A stretch of 64,000 nucleotides of DNA from Halocaridina rubra (Eukaryota; Arthropoda; Malacostraca; Decapoda; Atyidae): contig JAXCGZ010021114.1 in assembly GCA_037179515.1 (NCBI GenBank), positions 1 through 64,000 of the forward strand, written 5' to 3'. Below the pieces are notes generated by a model. The model saw nothing but the letters and a program-made list of their open reading frames with translations. It was not told where the DNA came from and ran no database searches. Positions 11,359 through 28,979 of this stretch are shown here, piece after piece (positions within the stretch are counted from its first letter, which is position 1; every line of letters starts with the position of its first letter). Position numbers and translations under genes: made by a program.

Positions 11359-11790
11359 TGTGTTACAATAAATAACAACAGACAGAAAATTCACTACGAA
11401 CCTTGAAAACTAGTCCAGAAAATAATAGATACACAGCACTAAGTCTTGGAGTCCACTATGAACTAGAAAATACACCTGAGTAACTAAAAATCCAGCAAAA
11501 ACCAAGAAAACCCGGACAAGAATCAACACAACTTCTAACTATATCGTGTTACTGTCTCTTATCGCTAATGCTTTGATGCACAACCCATTCACCACTACTC
11601 CCCCATTCCTATTACCATGGCAACCCCACACCAATCATGGTCATTACGTCATTACTCTAATCAAAACCATACATATTATTCTACCCAAAACAAACTCGGT
11701 GATACAAAACCATTAAAGACCCACCAAAAAGCAGGCAATAACTAACCACAAAGATCAATTCAGATTACACACACCACCTCGTTTTCTGCA
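11359..11790 (-). repeat. 5' LTR (right copy)
   Basis: It begins TGTGTTACAATA and is the partner of 6868-7283. It lies upstream of the gag remnant on the element strand, so it would have carried the promoter. No clear primer-binding site was found beside it. Confidence 0.75.
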
Positions 11791-12869
11791 ATGTGCGCAT
11801 GTGAATTCATCAATTCTGTATTCAATAATCTAAGTGTAAGTCAGGCTTTTTAAACTTACCAGCCATTCATTTTAATTATCTAATGTGGCCATTCGTGAAA
11901 CTGATCCTTAATTGTTTCATTCCACAGGTCATCTTGAGTTCAAGGTCTCCCCTGCGCTATTTTAATGGGATAATTATACAATACAAAGGAATCATGCATC
12001 ACCTTTTAACATTAATCCTCCTATACCTTTATATTCACAAGCAACAAAGTTCAGCTTTGCTGCTTTCGATTTATAATCTGTGCTCCTAAATGTGATTAGC
12101 ATATTAATATATAGAAATATTGGATGGATCAAGATTAGTTTATTTCCATAATGAATCTCTTTTGAACTAGGTATATCTTTGTAAAAGTTTCCATTCTTAA
12201 TCTTAGTCATCATAATCTTTCACTGCATTATAATAATGACAATATTAACTAAATAAAATAAACAAATAAATAAATACTGTATATAAATGAATAAATATAC
12301 AAATATATAGAAATGCATGTACTGAAAACATTTAGCTTAGACGCTTTGATTTAAAAACCTGACATTAAGGCTTTTCAGTTTTTCCCTTTATCTTAAAGTT
12401 TCTGATAATAATTTTTCTAATATTACTAGATTTAAGGCATTCTCTCTCCCTTTTCCTACATCAATAATGGAGATAATTACTTAAATAATCTAGCCAACCC
12501 TGACAATACCTTACGAGATAGAAAAGGTCAAGAACAATATTTTTCCTAATTGAGCCCTTTAGTTTTATAAAGCAGATTGCTACTTCTGCCTAGGAAATGC
12601 TATCTTAAAGGTTAATACGTATTTTTACTTAGTAGAAATAAAATAAGAACATATGTCAAATTAATTAATAAAAGGTAACAGCAAAAATATACACAATACT
12701 GTATTAGTACACAATGAAAATTTAACAGACAAGTCTAAATTGTACGACACTATTAAACCAAATTACAAGAGTTCACACAATCAACTTGAATTAACAGACA
12801 ATGCTAGAATGACTTGCTGACGATATTGAATTTCTCACACATTTCTGCAAAGACAACTGCTTTTGGATC
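11791..12869. other. AT-rich spacer without recognisable genes
   Basis: No coding or repeat signal is recognised, apart from short AAAT-rich runs near 12250-12300. Confidence 0.5.
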
Positions 12870-15000
12870 CTCAACCCTGATTAGTGGCCGAGATCATAAC
12901 CTCGAGAATGGAGGCATCCATCCCCTCCTCTATGAAAACTTTTTCTCACCCTAATCCTTGGTTTGACAGTGCCTGCTCCATGGTTATTCGGGCCAGGGAT
13001 TAGGCATACCGGTCGTATCAAGCCTCGCCTTCTGATTTAACTCATTGCTTTCTGTTATAACGGAGTCACTGCTTTGCTCAGATTTTAAGTTCTAAAGCTT
13101 CCTTTTTAAGAAGGAAAGTTGATGATCTTAATTCCTCTTCCACTGATAAATGTTTCTGGTCCTTAGACAAAAGCACTCCAAAATCTTCTGTAGCTCAAGC
13201 TTTCCCCATCTCATTCATACTGATGGTTCTATAGATCGCTCTCTCACTGATAAAACCACTCTCTTTGGCTCTCATTTTTCTACCAACTTCCCATAAGCAA
13301 TTCCAATGCACCTGCTACTCGTACTTTACCCCTGTCTAACCAAACCTTATTCTTTCTTCACGCAAAGTCCATAAGGTTCTTCATTCTCCAAAGATGAACA
13401 AGGCATCCGTACCCGATTGTATCCCTGCAAGGTTCCTTAAAGAGTTTGCAGATAATCTGGCTTCCATACTTTGCAGTCTATTTTGTCTCATTCTCCAAAC
13501 TAGCATCTATCCTTCATCTTGGAAACACACTCTAGTTCAACCTGTTCTTAAGAAGGGTGACCAAGCTATTGTTTCCAATTACTGACCTATTGCTCTAACC
13601 TCTACTATCGCTAATGTATTCAGAACTTTGAAAACTTGCTTATTTCCGATCACCGGTACGGCTTCCGCAAGGCAAGATCCACTGGTGACCGTCTGTCATA
13701 TCTTACTCATTTACGGTAATATTCTTTTAAGAACAACGGTGAATCCTTTGTTGTCACCTTTGATATCTCTAAGGCATTTGATAAAATTTGGCACAAGGCT
13801 CCATTGGCCAAACTCCTTTCTCATGACTTTACTCCTTCTCTCTGTTTTTCTGATTTCCAATTTTCTTTCTGATAATTTTATATCAGTGGCTACTGACAGC
13901 ACAATATCTATATCATCCCCAGCTACCAGTCGTGTTCCACAGGGCTCTGTTATCTCACCTACTCCGTTCCTTTTCTTCATCAACTTCATTCTTCAGTCTC
14001 CATCCTCCTCTCTTCTACATGCCTTTGCCAAAGATTCTACCCTTCATTTTTCCTTTGCCTTCTCTTCACAACCATCATCATCTACTCGTAATCAGTCTCG
14101 CACCACAGAGTATTTGAATGTGGCACTCGAAATTTAGTTAAATTTCCTACCTCCAAGACACTTTCTGGCTATCTCATTATCTTCTTCTCTTGATAGCCCT
14201 ATTGTTTCAAAACTACCGAAATTACCCACTTAATTCTATTAACATATTAGGAATCGTGATAACCTCTAACATGTCTTGAGGGGAGTTGCAAAATCAAAAT
14301 TTGTAAATCTGCATCCAAAAATTTGGTGTTTTTTATATCGTCATTACATTTATCTCTTTCCAGTTACGTAAAATCTATCAAGGTGTTATCCGTCCCTGCT
14401 TAGAATACTGCTCGCATAATTTGGGTGATTCTTCTTATTTTTATCACCTTGATTGGGTTGAATCGAAGGCAATCAGACTCGTCAATGACACTTCTTTTAC
14501 TTCTAATTTTAATCCTCTTTCTCTTCGCTATAAGGTATCATCCATTACTCTTTTCTATCGTTTCCACTTCCACAGCTGCTCTGATGAGTTGGCAAGTTCC
14601 ATCCCTTCCCAGATGCCAAGGCAGTGTAGTACTCACCAAGCAGCCTTGTCTCACAGGTACTGCATAGAAATTTGTAGCTCACGGATTGATCAGTGCACAG
14701 ACTGCTTGTTCCCATGCATCTCCAGACTCTAAAAATCGCTTCTGCCTTCTGTCTTTCCTAATTCTTAAGACCTATCTTTCTTCAAAAAAGCAGATCTAGA
14801 GTCATCTCAAGGCCTAATCCTGCCATATCTCGAGGTTTTCATTACTTCGATTACTCTTTCAGACAGTTCTTTTTCTGTTGTGTATCATTCTCTTATTTGT
14901 GCCTTGTCCTTGTACTTCTACTTTTTGTCTCAATCTTTTCATGGCGCCAGGGCTTGTTGTGGGCAATTTTCTTGCCTGTCCCGGTGTTACAAAAGAAAAA
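12870..15000 (+). mobile_element. LINE-B copy 1, degenerate Jockey/I-like non-LTR retrotransposon
   Basis: Plus-strand frames, interrupted by stops and frameshifts, read PWFDSACSMVIRARD, then NKASVPDCIPARFLKEFADN, YPSSWKHTLVQPVLKKGD (13394-13585), VTFDISKAFDKIWH, RVPQGSVISPTPFLFFIN and HAFAKDSTLHF (13628-14137). The catalytic ADD is changed to AKD. The C-terminal region is at 14421-14732 (WVESKAIRLVND). The 3' end near 14990 reads TGCCTGTCCCGGTGTTAC, which is shared with the other LINE-B copies. The endonuclease is mostly absent. Clade assignment between Jockey and I groups is uncertain. Confidence 0.8.
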
Positions 15001-15173
15001 GTCCTTTGAAATTTATTTAATGCTAAAAGCGATTCTATAAAAAGTGCATTTAGGAATACATTGTACTGTAGTTCATTAAATTAACATCGTTAATGAATAT
15101 TATACAATGATTGGTTACAATAGTCTAAAGAAGTGCACAAGATGAGAAGAATCTCATTGGGAAGAGGGCTATT

Positions 15174-15195
15174 CACACACACACACACACACACA
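15174..15195. repeat. (AC)n microsatellite
   Basis: Eleven AC units immediately 5' of a LINE-A fragment. Confidence 0.85.
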
Positions 15196-15611
15196 TGCCT
15201 TGAAACTGGTGCCAGAAATACGCAATCTCAGTTATGATGAGAGGCTGAGGGAATTAGATTTACCATCCCTCGAAGCCAGAAGATTAAGGGGGGATATGGT
15301 GACAGTCTTTAAATTCCTTCATGGTTATGACAGAGTGGATAGGAATCGATATTTTGATATGGCTAGCAATAGAAGTAGAGGTCATAGTTTGAAGCTTCAT
15401 AAGAAAACTTCTTTGCAGGATGTAAGGAAGTACTTTTTTAGTGTAAGAGTAGTTGATAAATGGAATTCGCTAAGCGAGGAGGTAGTTAATGCTAACTCAA
15501 TCCAAAGTTTTAAGGACAAGTATGATAAGTATCACTCAGTACAAAATGGAACCGATCAGGAGACGGGAAGTTACGAGCTTTGGGCTCTTTCCTGTAAGCA
15601 CAATTAGATAA

Positions 15612-15612
<1 letters not shown>
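15196..15612 (+). mobile_element. LINE-A copy 3, 3'-terminal fragment
   Basis: An open frame of 135 codons (15200-15607) matches the C terminus of LINE-A copy 2 (RNLSYDERLRELDLPSLEAR, FKFLHGYDRVDR, KYFFSVRVVDKWNSLSEE). The usual stop after DKYH is mutated, so the frame reads through the 3' UTR to a later TAG. The fragment is severely 5'-truncated and its 3' end (CACAATTAGATAATC) runs straight into a (CT)n/(CA)n tract. It has no function of its own. Confidence 0.88.
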
Positions 15613-15646
<34 letters not shown>

Positions 15647-15648
15647 AT
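15613..15648. repeat. (CT)n-(CA)n tail after LINE-A copy 3
   Basis: CT units followed by CA units directly abut the LINE-A 3' end, parallel to the (AC)n tail of copy 1. Confidence 0.85.
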
Positions 15649-15769
15649 GAAATAAAGCATCGTCAATTCTCGTCTGTCCCCTTTAATTTCTAATTTTACT
15701 GTGATGAAAATTTTGTGATATATTACGCAATGAACGCTTACATTGCATGAACATTGTCATTTTTGGGCA

Positions 15770-16505
15770 GAGTATATTAGAATATAGCAAAACACAGCAG
15801 CATACAGTCAAATACTGCAGAATATAGTAAAATACAGTATAAAAATGCATAATACTGAACATTAAAATACACAAGAAAAAAATCCGATATTTTAAAATAA
15901 CGGTAACATAGCAGAATACTGCACAGTAAAATACAGCAGAATGCAGTAGAAAACAGAAAAACACAGCAGAATACGGAAAAATACAACAATATGCAGCAGA
16001 ATACAGACAGATGATGCATAATACAGTAAAATACAGTAGTATGCAGCAAAATATAGTAAAATACAGGAGAAAACAATAAAATATACTGTAGTACAGCATA
16101 GTAGAATACAGCAGAAAACAGAAGACTACAGTATATATACACAGAATATATCAAAATACAGAAAAAAGAGCAGAATATATTAAAATACATCAGAATATAG
16201 CAGAAGACAGTAAAATTCAGGAAAATACCACAAAATACTCTAAAATACAGCAAAAACTATAGAATATAATAAATTACAGCAAAACAATAGAATACAATAC
16301 AGCAGAATACAGTGAAATTGTGTAATAAGCAGTAGAATACAGCATAATAAAGTAAAATACAATAGAATACAGTATCATACAGTAAAACAAAGCAGACTAC
16401 AGCAGAATAGAGCAGAAAGCAGTGAAATACAGCAGAATACAGTAAAATAGGGCAGAGTTCAGCAGAATAAAATACAATACAGCTGAGTGCAGTAAAATAA
16501 TGGAG
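15770..16505. repeat. ATACAG-type ~10-bp minisatellite, block 1
   Basis: Degenerate tandem units of the form ATACAGCAGA / ATACAGTAAA fill the block. The complementary strand gives long artificial Tyr/Leu/Phe/Cys-rich frames. The block ends where LINE-B copy 2 is inserted. Confidence 0.9.
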
Positions 16506-16509
16506 ACTT

Positions 16510-17935
16510 TTTCTTTTATGAGCACGACACAGGGAAAAGTAAGAAAATTTTCCTCATCAATAAAGGCCTGGGTACAAAGAAACATAAAGATGAAGGAAAA
16601 GTAAAAGTTTAAGGACAAGACAGAGATGAGGTAATGATACACAACAGGAAAAGGGCAGGCTGAAAGAACAGTTGATGTACTGAGGCCCTGAGATGACGAT
16701 AGATCCATTTTTTGAAGGAATATGAGTTATAAGAATTAGGAAAGACAGGAGGAAGAGAGTTCCAGAGTCTGGAGGTGCATAGAAAGAAGAAATCGCTGCA
16801 ATGACCAAGCTGCGAGCTACAAATCTCCACACAATACTTGTGAGACGAGGCCACTTAGTGAGTGTTATACAGCCTCAGTAGTGCGGAGGGATGCAAGTCG
16901 CCGACTCTTCAGCGCAGCAATGGATGTAGTACGGACAGAAAAGAGAAAGGGATGATGCCTTACAGTGAAGAGAAAGAAAATCCAGATTAGAAGTATGAGA
17001 AGGGTCATTGATGAGTCTGACTGCCTTAGATTCAACTCTATCAAGGAGATAAGTTAAGAAGCAGCATCCCAGCTGTGTGAGCAGTATTCTAAGCAGGGTC
17101 CCAGATGTGTGAGCAGTATTCTAAGCAGGGACAGATAAGACCGTTATAGATTTTAAGTAATTATAAAGAGGAAAAGAAATGACGAAAATGAAACAGAACC
17201 CCCAAGTTTTGGGATGCAGATTTAGAAATCTGGATTATGTGGTTCCTCCAAGACTAGTTGGAGGCTATCTGGATTTCTAATATGTTAATAGAATTAAGAG
17301 TGTAAATTTCGTTAGTTTCTAAGGCAATACGGCTATCAGGAGAAGAAAAATAAAGAGATAGTCAGAAAGTGTCTCTTGGAGGCATTAAATATAACTAACT
17401 TTTGGATGCCCAACTCAGATACCCAATGCAAATCGAATTTGAGAGTATAAGAAAGAATGATCCAAGACTGATTACGAGTATCGGATGAAGGTTGTGAAGA
17501 AAAGGCAGAGGAAATATGAAGAGTAGAATCATTGGCAAAGGAGTGAAGAAGAGAGAAGGATGGGGACTGAAGAAGATTGTTGATGAAAAGAAGGAAAAGA
17601 GTAGGTGAAAGAACAGCGCCCTGTGGAACACCACTGGTAACTTGGAATGGTCTAGATGTTGTGCTTTTAACAACCACAGATATAAAACAGTCAGGAAGAA
17701 AACTGGATATTAGAGAACAGAGAGAAGGGGTAAAGCCATAAGCAGGGAGTCTGGCCAAAGGAGCCTTGTGCCAGATTCTGTCATTAGCCTTAGAGATATC
17801 AAGGGTAAAGACAAAGGATTACACATAGCTCCTCAGAGAATATGACCATATATGAGTAAGATAAGACATGAGATCACCAGTGAATCTTGTCTTGCGGAAG
17901 CCATACTGATGATCGGAGATAAGTGACTACAGCTG
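16510..17935 (-). mobile_element. LINE-B copy 2 inserted in the minisatellite
   Basis: The minus strand reads LINE-B from near its fingers domain to its 3' end. At 17336-17758 it shows ARLPAYGFTPSLCSLISSFL, GVPQGAVLSPTLFLLFIN and HSFANDSTLH, with the catalytic ADD changed to AND. The C-terminal part near 16609-16854 reads SSQLGHCSDFFF and SRLWNSLPP. A ~34-bp direct duplication lies at about 17063-17130. Minisatellite units continue on both sides, so the LINE landed in a pre-existing array. It is inactive. Confidence 0.82.
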
Positions 17936-18347
17936 CATATATTAAAATACTGTAGCATGCAGTAAAGAATACTGTAGTAGATTCCAGCAGAATACAAAAA
18001 ATACAGCAGAGTAGAGTAATATACACCAGAATACAGTAAAATACAGAAAAAATAAAACAGAATATAGCAGATTACGGTAAAGTCCAGCATAACAGTAAAA
18101 TAAAGCAGAATATACTAGAATACAGCAAAATACTGCAGAAAACTGCAAAAGACAGCAAAATTTAGCAGAATATAACAGAATTCAATAAAATACAAGAGAA
18201 TACAGTAGAATACTGCAAAATACAGCAGAATAGAGCAGATCACTGTGATATATAGTAGAATACAAGAGAATTCAGTAAGATACAACAATATGGATAAAAA
18301 CAGCAAAATACAGCAATAAACTGCAAATTCCAGTAAAATATAGAATA
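17936..18347. repeat. ATACAG-type minisatellite, block 2
   Basis: The same ~10-bp units continue between LINE-B copy 2 and Tigger element Tg1. Confidence 0.9.
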
Positions 18348-19494
18348 CAGTGTTACCCCGGTTATTCACGTTTCTTGGTTCGCGTTCTCACTCTATCACG
18401 GTTATTTTTGGGATAAATTATTATTTTATTTTATGGGTATACGCAAAAATATTAAAATATTCAAAAAAAAAATTTTCAGTATTTTCAGTTTTTTATTGGA
18501 AATGTAAAGTTACGTTGCTTGCTGTTATTTATAATGTAAAGGGTGTTTTTTTAACAGTGCAGGGAGGGTTTATACAGTTCGTAAACGAAAAAATAAAAGT
18601 GAGAATGTGTCACGTCATCATCACCTCATTCATCGTAATTTTATCTATCACTTTCATAAAAATTTACATCGCTTGCTGTTATTTATAATGCAAAGGGTGT
18701 TTTTTTCACAATGCAGGGAGGGTTTATACAGTACGTAAACGAAAAAATAATTGTAAATGAGTATGCATGTCACGTCATCATCACCTCATTAACCGTAATT
18801 TTATCTATCACTTTCATAAAAATTTACGTTGCTTGCTGTTATTTATAATGTAAAGGGTGTCTTTTTAACAGTTCAGGGAGGGTTTATACAGTACGTAAAC
18901 GAAAAAATAATTGTATATGAGTATGTATGTCACGTCATCATCACCTCATTCACCGTAATTTTATCTATCACTTTCATAAAAATTTACGTAGCTTGCTGTT
19001 ATTTATAATGTAAAGGGTGTTTTTTTAACAGTGCAGGGAGGGTTTATACAGTACATAAATGAAAAAATAATTGTAAATGAGTATGTATGTCACGTCATCA
19101 TCACATTCACGGTAAGTTTTCCTATCACTTTCATAAAAATTTACTTTGCTTGCTGTTATCTATACTGTTAAGGGTGTTTTTTTAACAGTGCAGGGAGGGT
19201 TTATACAGTACGTAAACGAAAAGATAATTGTAAATAAGTATGTATGTCACGTCATCATCACATTCACGGTAAGATTTCCTATCACTTTCATATAAATTTA
19301 CGCTTGCATGCTGTTATCTATGAAGTAAAGGGTGGTATGTTAACAGTACAGGGACAGTTTATACAGTGTAAACGTAAAAATATATTAAAATATCTATGTA
19401 CATATAGGCAGATCCTACTTCGCGGATTTCCTGGTTCGCGCAAGGTCCCGGAACCGAACTACCGCGATAAGTGAGGCAACACTGTATAGTAAAA
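18348..19494 (+). mobile_element. Tg1, non-autonomous Tigger-like element with six ~158-bp internal repeats
   Basis: It starts CAGTGTTACCCCGG and ends GAGGCAACACTG, both flanked by TA, as expected of pogo/Tigger elements. The interior has no transposase. It is mostly six tandem units of about 156-160 bp, each with GCTTGCTGTTAT near 18514, 18671, 18831, 18991, 19148 and 19304. It interrupts the minisatellite: units stop at the left TA and resume at the right TA. Confidence 0.88.
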
Positions 19495-20097
19495 TACATC
19501 AGAAAACAGAAAAATACCATAAAAACAGCAGAATACAATAGAATAAAGAATATTACGGCAGACTACAACAAAATATGGTAAAATAGAGTACAATAAAGTC
19601 AAATGCAATAAAATATATCTCAATAGAATATCATATAGCAGAATTCAGGAGAATATAAAATACAGCAGAAATCTGCAGAATACAGTGAAATAAAGGTGGA
19701 TACAGCAGAATATAGCAAAATACACCAGAATACAGTAAAATATAGCAGAATAAGTAGAATAAAGAAGAATCAAAGCACCATAGAATACAAGAGTACAGTA
19801 AATTAAAGCAAAGCACAGCAAAATACAGTAAATTACAATGAAATAATGTAGAATACTGTAAAATACAAGAGAAAACAGTAAAAAATTAGCAGAAAAGAGT
19901 AGAATGCACCAGAATACAGTATAATTTAGCAAACTATAGCAAATAGCAAATTCGAACATAATACAGCAAAATGCACCAGAGATAGCAAAACACAGCAGAA
20001 TACAATAAAAATCATCAGAATACAGCAAAATCCAGCACAGTAAAGGGAATTGCAGCAAAGTACAGCAGAATAGAGCAAAATATATCCAATCAGGATA
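19495..20097. repeat. ATACAG-type minisatellite, block 3
   Basis: The units resume immediately after Tg1 and become irregular near 20090. Confidence 0.88.
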
Positions 20098-20898
20098 GTT
20101 AAAAAAGATTACTACTGATAATTTTTCACACTGAAGCAATCTCTTTCCTCTATCCAAATTCTATTTTCTTCCCTTGCAATTTGTTTTCTAAGCTAAGTAG
20201 CTTTGTGGGTAATATGGCACCAACTATGAAAAGGTCCTCATTGACATACAAATGGGTTCTAGGAAGTATATCCAAAAACAATCCTTCTTGCAGGCTGGAT
20301 CATGTATGTGGAACAGAAATAATATTTCCATACCTCAGCCTATATGAAATTCTGATCAGCAATACAACTGATATTACCAAAATACAGTGGCAGCAATCAT
20401 GAAAAACAGGAACTGCTCTGATTATGTAGCGTGGAGGAATATATGGACCATTTTCAAACTATATGAGTCCTTGTTTCAAAATCTAGAAAAATAAATATCA
20501 TGAAAAAAACATTGTATAAGCTCCATAAGTAGTGAATGCAGGGCATGTGTGGATCCACTGATTTGTAGCCAATATGAATATAATTTGAGGAATAATTCTT
20601 ATAATCTTCTATCTCTTTAGAGAGAGTAGATATATGTTATCTGCTTTCAAGATTTTACAGAATATCCCCAACGCTAGATGTAAAACCTATAAAAAGTTGT
20701 AAACACTCTTATAACATGACTGAAATTATTCAATAACTGATGGATATCCCACACAGCAAGATATCTCATAAAGAGTATTGGAGGCATTTTGCTTAAAATT
20801 TAAAAGTACAAGTAAGGTAGGGTAAGAAAATTGTACTACTGCTAAAAAAACTGTATTTCTAATGAGTGATGCATGTTCCAACATATTTCATAAGATGT
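20098..20898 (-). other. Region downstream of the CWC27 stop, presumed 3' UTR and flank
   Basis: It follows the CWC27 stop codon on the minus strand. I see no canonical AATAAA or ATTAAA on that strand here, so the polyadenylation site is undetermined. No other gene is visible. Confidence 0.4.
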
Positions 20899-21058
20899 TT
20901 AGGATTTTTGTTTCTTTGACATGTGACCTAAATCTTCTCTTCGTCTCTTGTTTAGTGGATTTCTGGGGTCATTCAAATCATACCATGTGTCATCCTTTGT
21001 GCTGGCATCCTTGGCTAATACAGGAGCTGCGTCTTCAAAAAGGAATCTATGCTTCATC
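20899..21058 (-). CDS. CWC27: CWC27 last coding exon (C terminus)
   Basis: The acceptor is AAAG before G at 21058, which completes a Trp codon started in the previous exon. The frame then reads MKHRFLFEDAAPVL, TKDDTWYDLNDPRNPLNKRR and ends GHMSKKQKS with TAA at 20901-20899. The block DPRNPLNKRRRE is the conserved C-terminal signature of CWC27, followed by a short basic tail. CWC27 is a cyclophilin-type spliceosome factor that acts in the nucleus with CWC22 during assembly of the activated spliceosome. The C-terminal tail here is somewhat shorter than in vertebrates. Confidence 0.93.
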
Positions 21059-22535
21059 CTTTAAAGTAAAATAATAAAATATTGAATAATTTAGGGAACT
21101 GAAGAGATAACATAAGCCCAGCTGGTTCCTTATACCATTTCTCCAAATTCGTTAAAAATATAATTTACCTGAGAGTAAAGGATTAAGTAGGGTAATTAAG
21201 AAATTAGGCATATCCTTGCTACGTTCTTGATAAAAACTGAAGTAAGTTTGTCAATACTCTTTCTTATTTACATATAAGACAGAATCTCCAACCGGACATA
21301 GCAAGACTGCCACACCAGAGAAGAAATGAAAGCAGTATGTAGGCAAAATACTCATTTACATCTTTTGAATTATAATAATCCATTCACGGTTATGCAAATG
21401 CAAGCCATAAAACGTGTATAAGGCCATGCTCCTGGTAAGGATTTTAAAATTATGTATTCATTATTAAGTAAGTCCATAATGTGGATTATGTAGCCTTAAA
21501 CAATGTGTAATTTGAAATAAACGGTAATCACATCTTTGCATAAATTTCTCTACAGAGAATTCTAAGTTCATTTTCTGCTGTTACATTATATGTTGAGGAA
21601 AATAAAGGATGCTGAGGTGATTTATTAACTGGGGCCTCTCTCAAGTACTATGGTACAAAGGAGAGATCCAAAACATAACGGTAAAAGAGGGAAGAATTAC
21701 CAAATTTTCATAAGAAGTAAAGCGAGAAAATATATTTATACCTCAAAAATACAATAAGGGATTCACATTGGTCCTGACATTTACATGAACTACAGAAACT
21801 TGAGCAAACAACAAACAAAAGATAACAGTTTCAGCACTAGTTATGGGATGTATTTTTGTAGCATTCAATGCGCCAAGATTTAGGGAAACAACCTGCAGTA
21901 TATAAATCCCTCATCCACATGGCCTTATTTTTTATTTAAGCTTTTTCCTACTCTTGCCTATATAGACCTTTTAATAGATGACGTCAGAGTCCACCAAAGA
22001 GGCACTTCTGCAATGAGCTCAAAAATACACCACTGATTACGCCAAGTTCCAATATGTAGGAATTCTTCACCAACCAATGGATACTACAGAGAGGTATACC
22101 AGTCTTGAAGGATAAAATATCAAAATACACCCATCTGCAAATTACACTAGTCCGTTTTTAGCAAATAAGAATCAAACTCAAAGAAAACCTTTAGTAAGGA
22201 CAAGAGCCTGCAAGTCAACTCTTTTCCGTTGCGGTCAGAAATGCTATTACTCTACCCAGCTATATTAATTTAGAATGACGCCACAAAGTCAGAGGAGCCT
22301 CCAGCAATGTGCTCCTTCAATATGACTTCGAAAGGAGGAGCTATGAAAGGCATCTCTGTAGTGCCTTATAAAGAAAGAGAAAACACCCAATGTACTGCAT
22401 TTTCCTTCAGCGTAGCATATTCACTTCCTTCTACTAATTAGATCATTCAGATAGCCTTGGAATTCTGATTATTTCAACACAAAATCAATCATCATACATA
22501 TTATACAATGCACGGTATAGTAAAATGACACTTAC

Positions 22536-22712
22536 CAAGCATCATCATCATCATCGTCATTCATGGCTCTGGTATCTTTTTCCTCAGTGTCACTATCATT
22601 TTCTTCCGTATGTGACGCAGAGACCTTAGCTGAAAATCTTTGTAACATAGCCAATGTCTGTTGCTCACGTGTCATTCCCTTATGAGGAAGTTTTTTCTTT
22701 TCCTCTTCATAC
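22536..22712 (-). CDS. CWC27: CWC27 exon (REQQTLAML segment)
   Basis: The acceptor TATATAG precedes G at 22712 and the donor GTAAGTG follows 22536. The 177-nt exon reads YEEEKKKLPHKGMTREQQTL, MLQRFSAKVS and an acidic end MNDDDDDDA. In vertebrate CWC27 the equivalent is the K-x-GTSREDQTLALL segment followed by an acidic stretch. The region is predicted to be helical then disordered. Both boundaries are phase 2, so skipping it would keep frame. A run of ATC/GAC codons encodes the Asp tract and may be slippage-prone. Confidence 0.93.
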
Positions 22713-25731
<3,019 letters not shown>

Positions 25732-25869
25732 TTGGCTTTTATCTGTTTATATTCCCTGATGGCATCACTTTCATCAGTTTCTTTTTCTTCCGTAGCAATA
25801 TTCTCAGGCTCTGGTGCCTTCCCTGTCAGTTCTCTTTTTAACTTTTTTATTTCTGCCTTCACTTCAGCC
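25732..25869 (-). CDS. CWC27: CWC27 exon (KRELTGK segment), flanked by inverted Tigger copies
   Basis: The acceptor TCACAG precedes G at 25869; the donor is GTAAGT after 25732. It reads AEVKAEIKKLKRELTGKAPE, then acidic EEKETDESDAIREYKQIKAK. This parallels the vertebrate segment with KxLKRELLxAKQKK followed by an EYRREKQKYE helix, whose continuation is the next exon. It is 138 nt, phase 2 at both ends. Tg3 lies 1.2 kb upstream and Tg2 0.9 kb downstream in the transcript, in opposite orientation to each other. Confidence 0.93.
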
Positions 25870-26685
25870 CTGTGATATATATACAGTATATATTAATAAA
25901 GTATCATCAGTAAAAATGCCGATTGCTAAAAATCAGTTTAAAAAAAAAGACTTTGGATGCCTCCAAAACATACGTCAAGAAATAAAGGGAGAAAGGCTTA
26001 ATCTTATATGTTTCTTATTACAAGGATTTGGACACTTAAGCTTTCAAGAGATGCTGAAAATGTAAAATTATTTGAGATTCTTAAAAACTGAGAGGTACAT
26101 TTTCTAAATATCTTTCTAGATCTTGTTGAGAGTATTTCAATAGTTGGTAAAGACCTTTGAGTATCAGCCATGCTTTCACAATGGGGAGCTAATGCATATC
26201 TTATACACTTATAGTATTAGGATTGCTGTGCAAACCACTATATATGTACACTCTTCATGTGATAATGATGGTTCACTTTTTTAACATTTCATTTACATCT
26301 ATCACATACATTAGTAGCTAGGATCATTCAAGCCAATGCTTAGATATTTGTTATGAGTCTCTTCTTCACAAAATTAATAAAAATAAATCTGACTGAAAGA
26401 AATAATTACTCAATCCACCTCACCAGTTACACTTCTGAAGTCACTGATACATTTTTAAACTGACATAAGTTTTGATATTTTTATCTATATCTATCACATA
26501 TATAGGTGGCCAAGTACTCTTTCACAAGTCTTTATCTTTTCATTTAAACCTATTATGCATACTGGTGGCCAAGCTCAATCTCACCATCATTTAAAAGTTT
26601 GTTATGATGAGGCTTTCTTAAAATTAAAAATATATATAAAAAATTTAAGATGGCATAGGATTAGAAAAAGGTAAAGTATGAGGAT
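25870..26685 (-). other. CWC27 intron sequence without recognised features
   Basis: AT-rich. Two loosely similar ~100-base stretches are visible near 26280-26340 and 26480-26600, both with TATCACATA-like and GGTGGCCAAG-like words; they are too diverged to classify. Confidence 0.4.
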
Positions 26686-26689
26686 CTTG

Positions 26690-26820
26690 TGCACTGGAAT
26701 TGATAACAAAATAGTTGGCAAAAATGCGAGCCAAAGGGAGGGGCTTTGTCAGTGGGAGACCAAGCTTTAGAACCGTCAGGACAAGTAAAACAAAGGAAGC
26801 CTGAGTTACAGAGGCTATAG
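26690..26820 (-). mobile_element. LINE-B fragment
   Basis: The stretch GGGGCTTTGTCAGTGGGAGA with its neighbours (CACTGGAATTG, GAACCGTCAG, CTGAGTTACAGA) aligns with 60940-61070 inside LINE-B copy 4. It is a short decayed piece of the region upstream of the RT. Confidence 0.75.
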
Positions 26821-26998
26821 TACTCCATCATAAGAGTATCATTATTATCAGTTAAAAGAAAACCATATTTGTTTAAGTGGGTAAGTTTTACTGCTTGGTA
26901 ATTTTACTATTTAGGAGGTGCAGTGTATGATACGATAAAATAGTAGTCATGTAAATATGCAAATTGCCAAGTGTTTGCCATTTTAATATAGGAAATAA

Positions 26999-28979
<1,981 letters not shown>

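Noticed and set aside
15683..16708. Hydrophobic Tyr/Leu/Phe/Cys-rich frames on the minus strand (also 17833-18369 and 19631-20157)
   Set aside because: They are an artefact of the 10-bp ATACAG minisatellite read in an open frame; the membrane-like look is codon coincidence.
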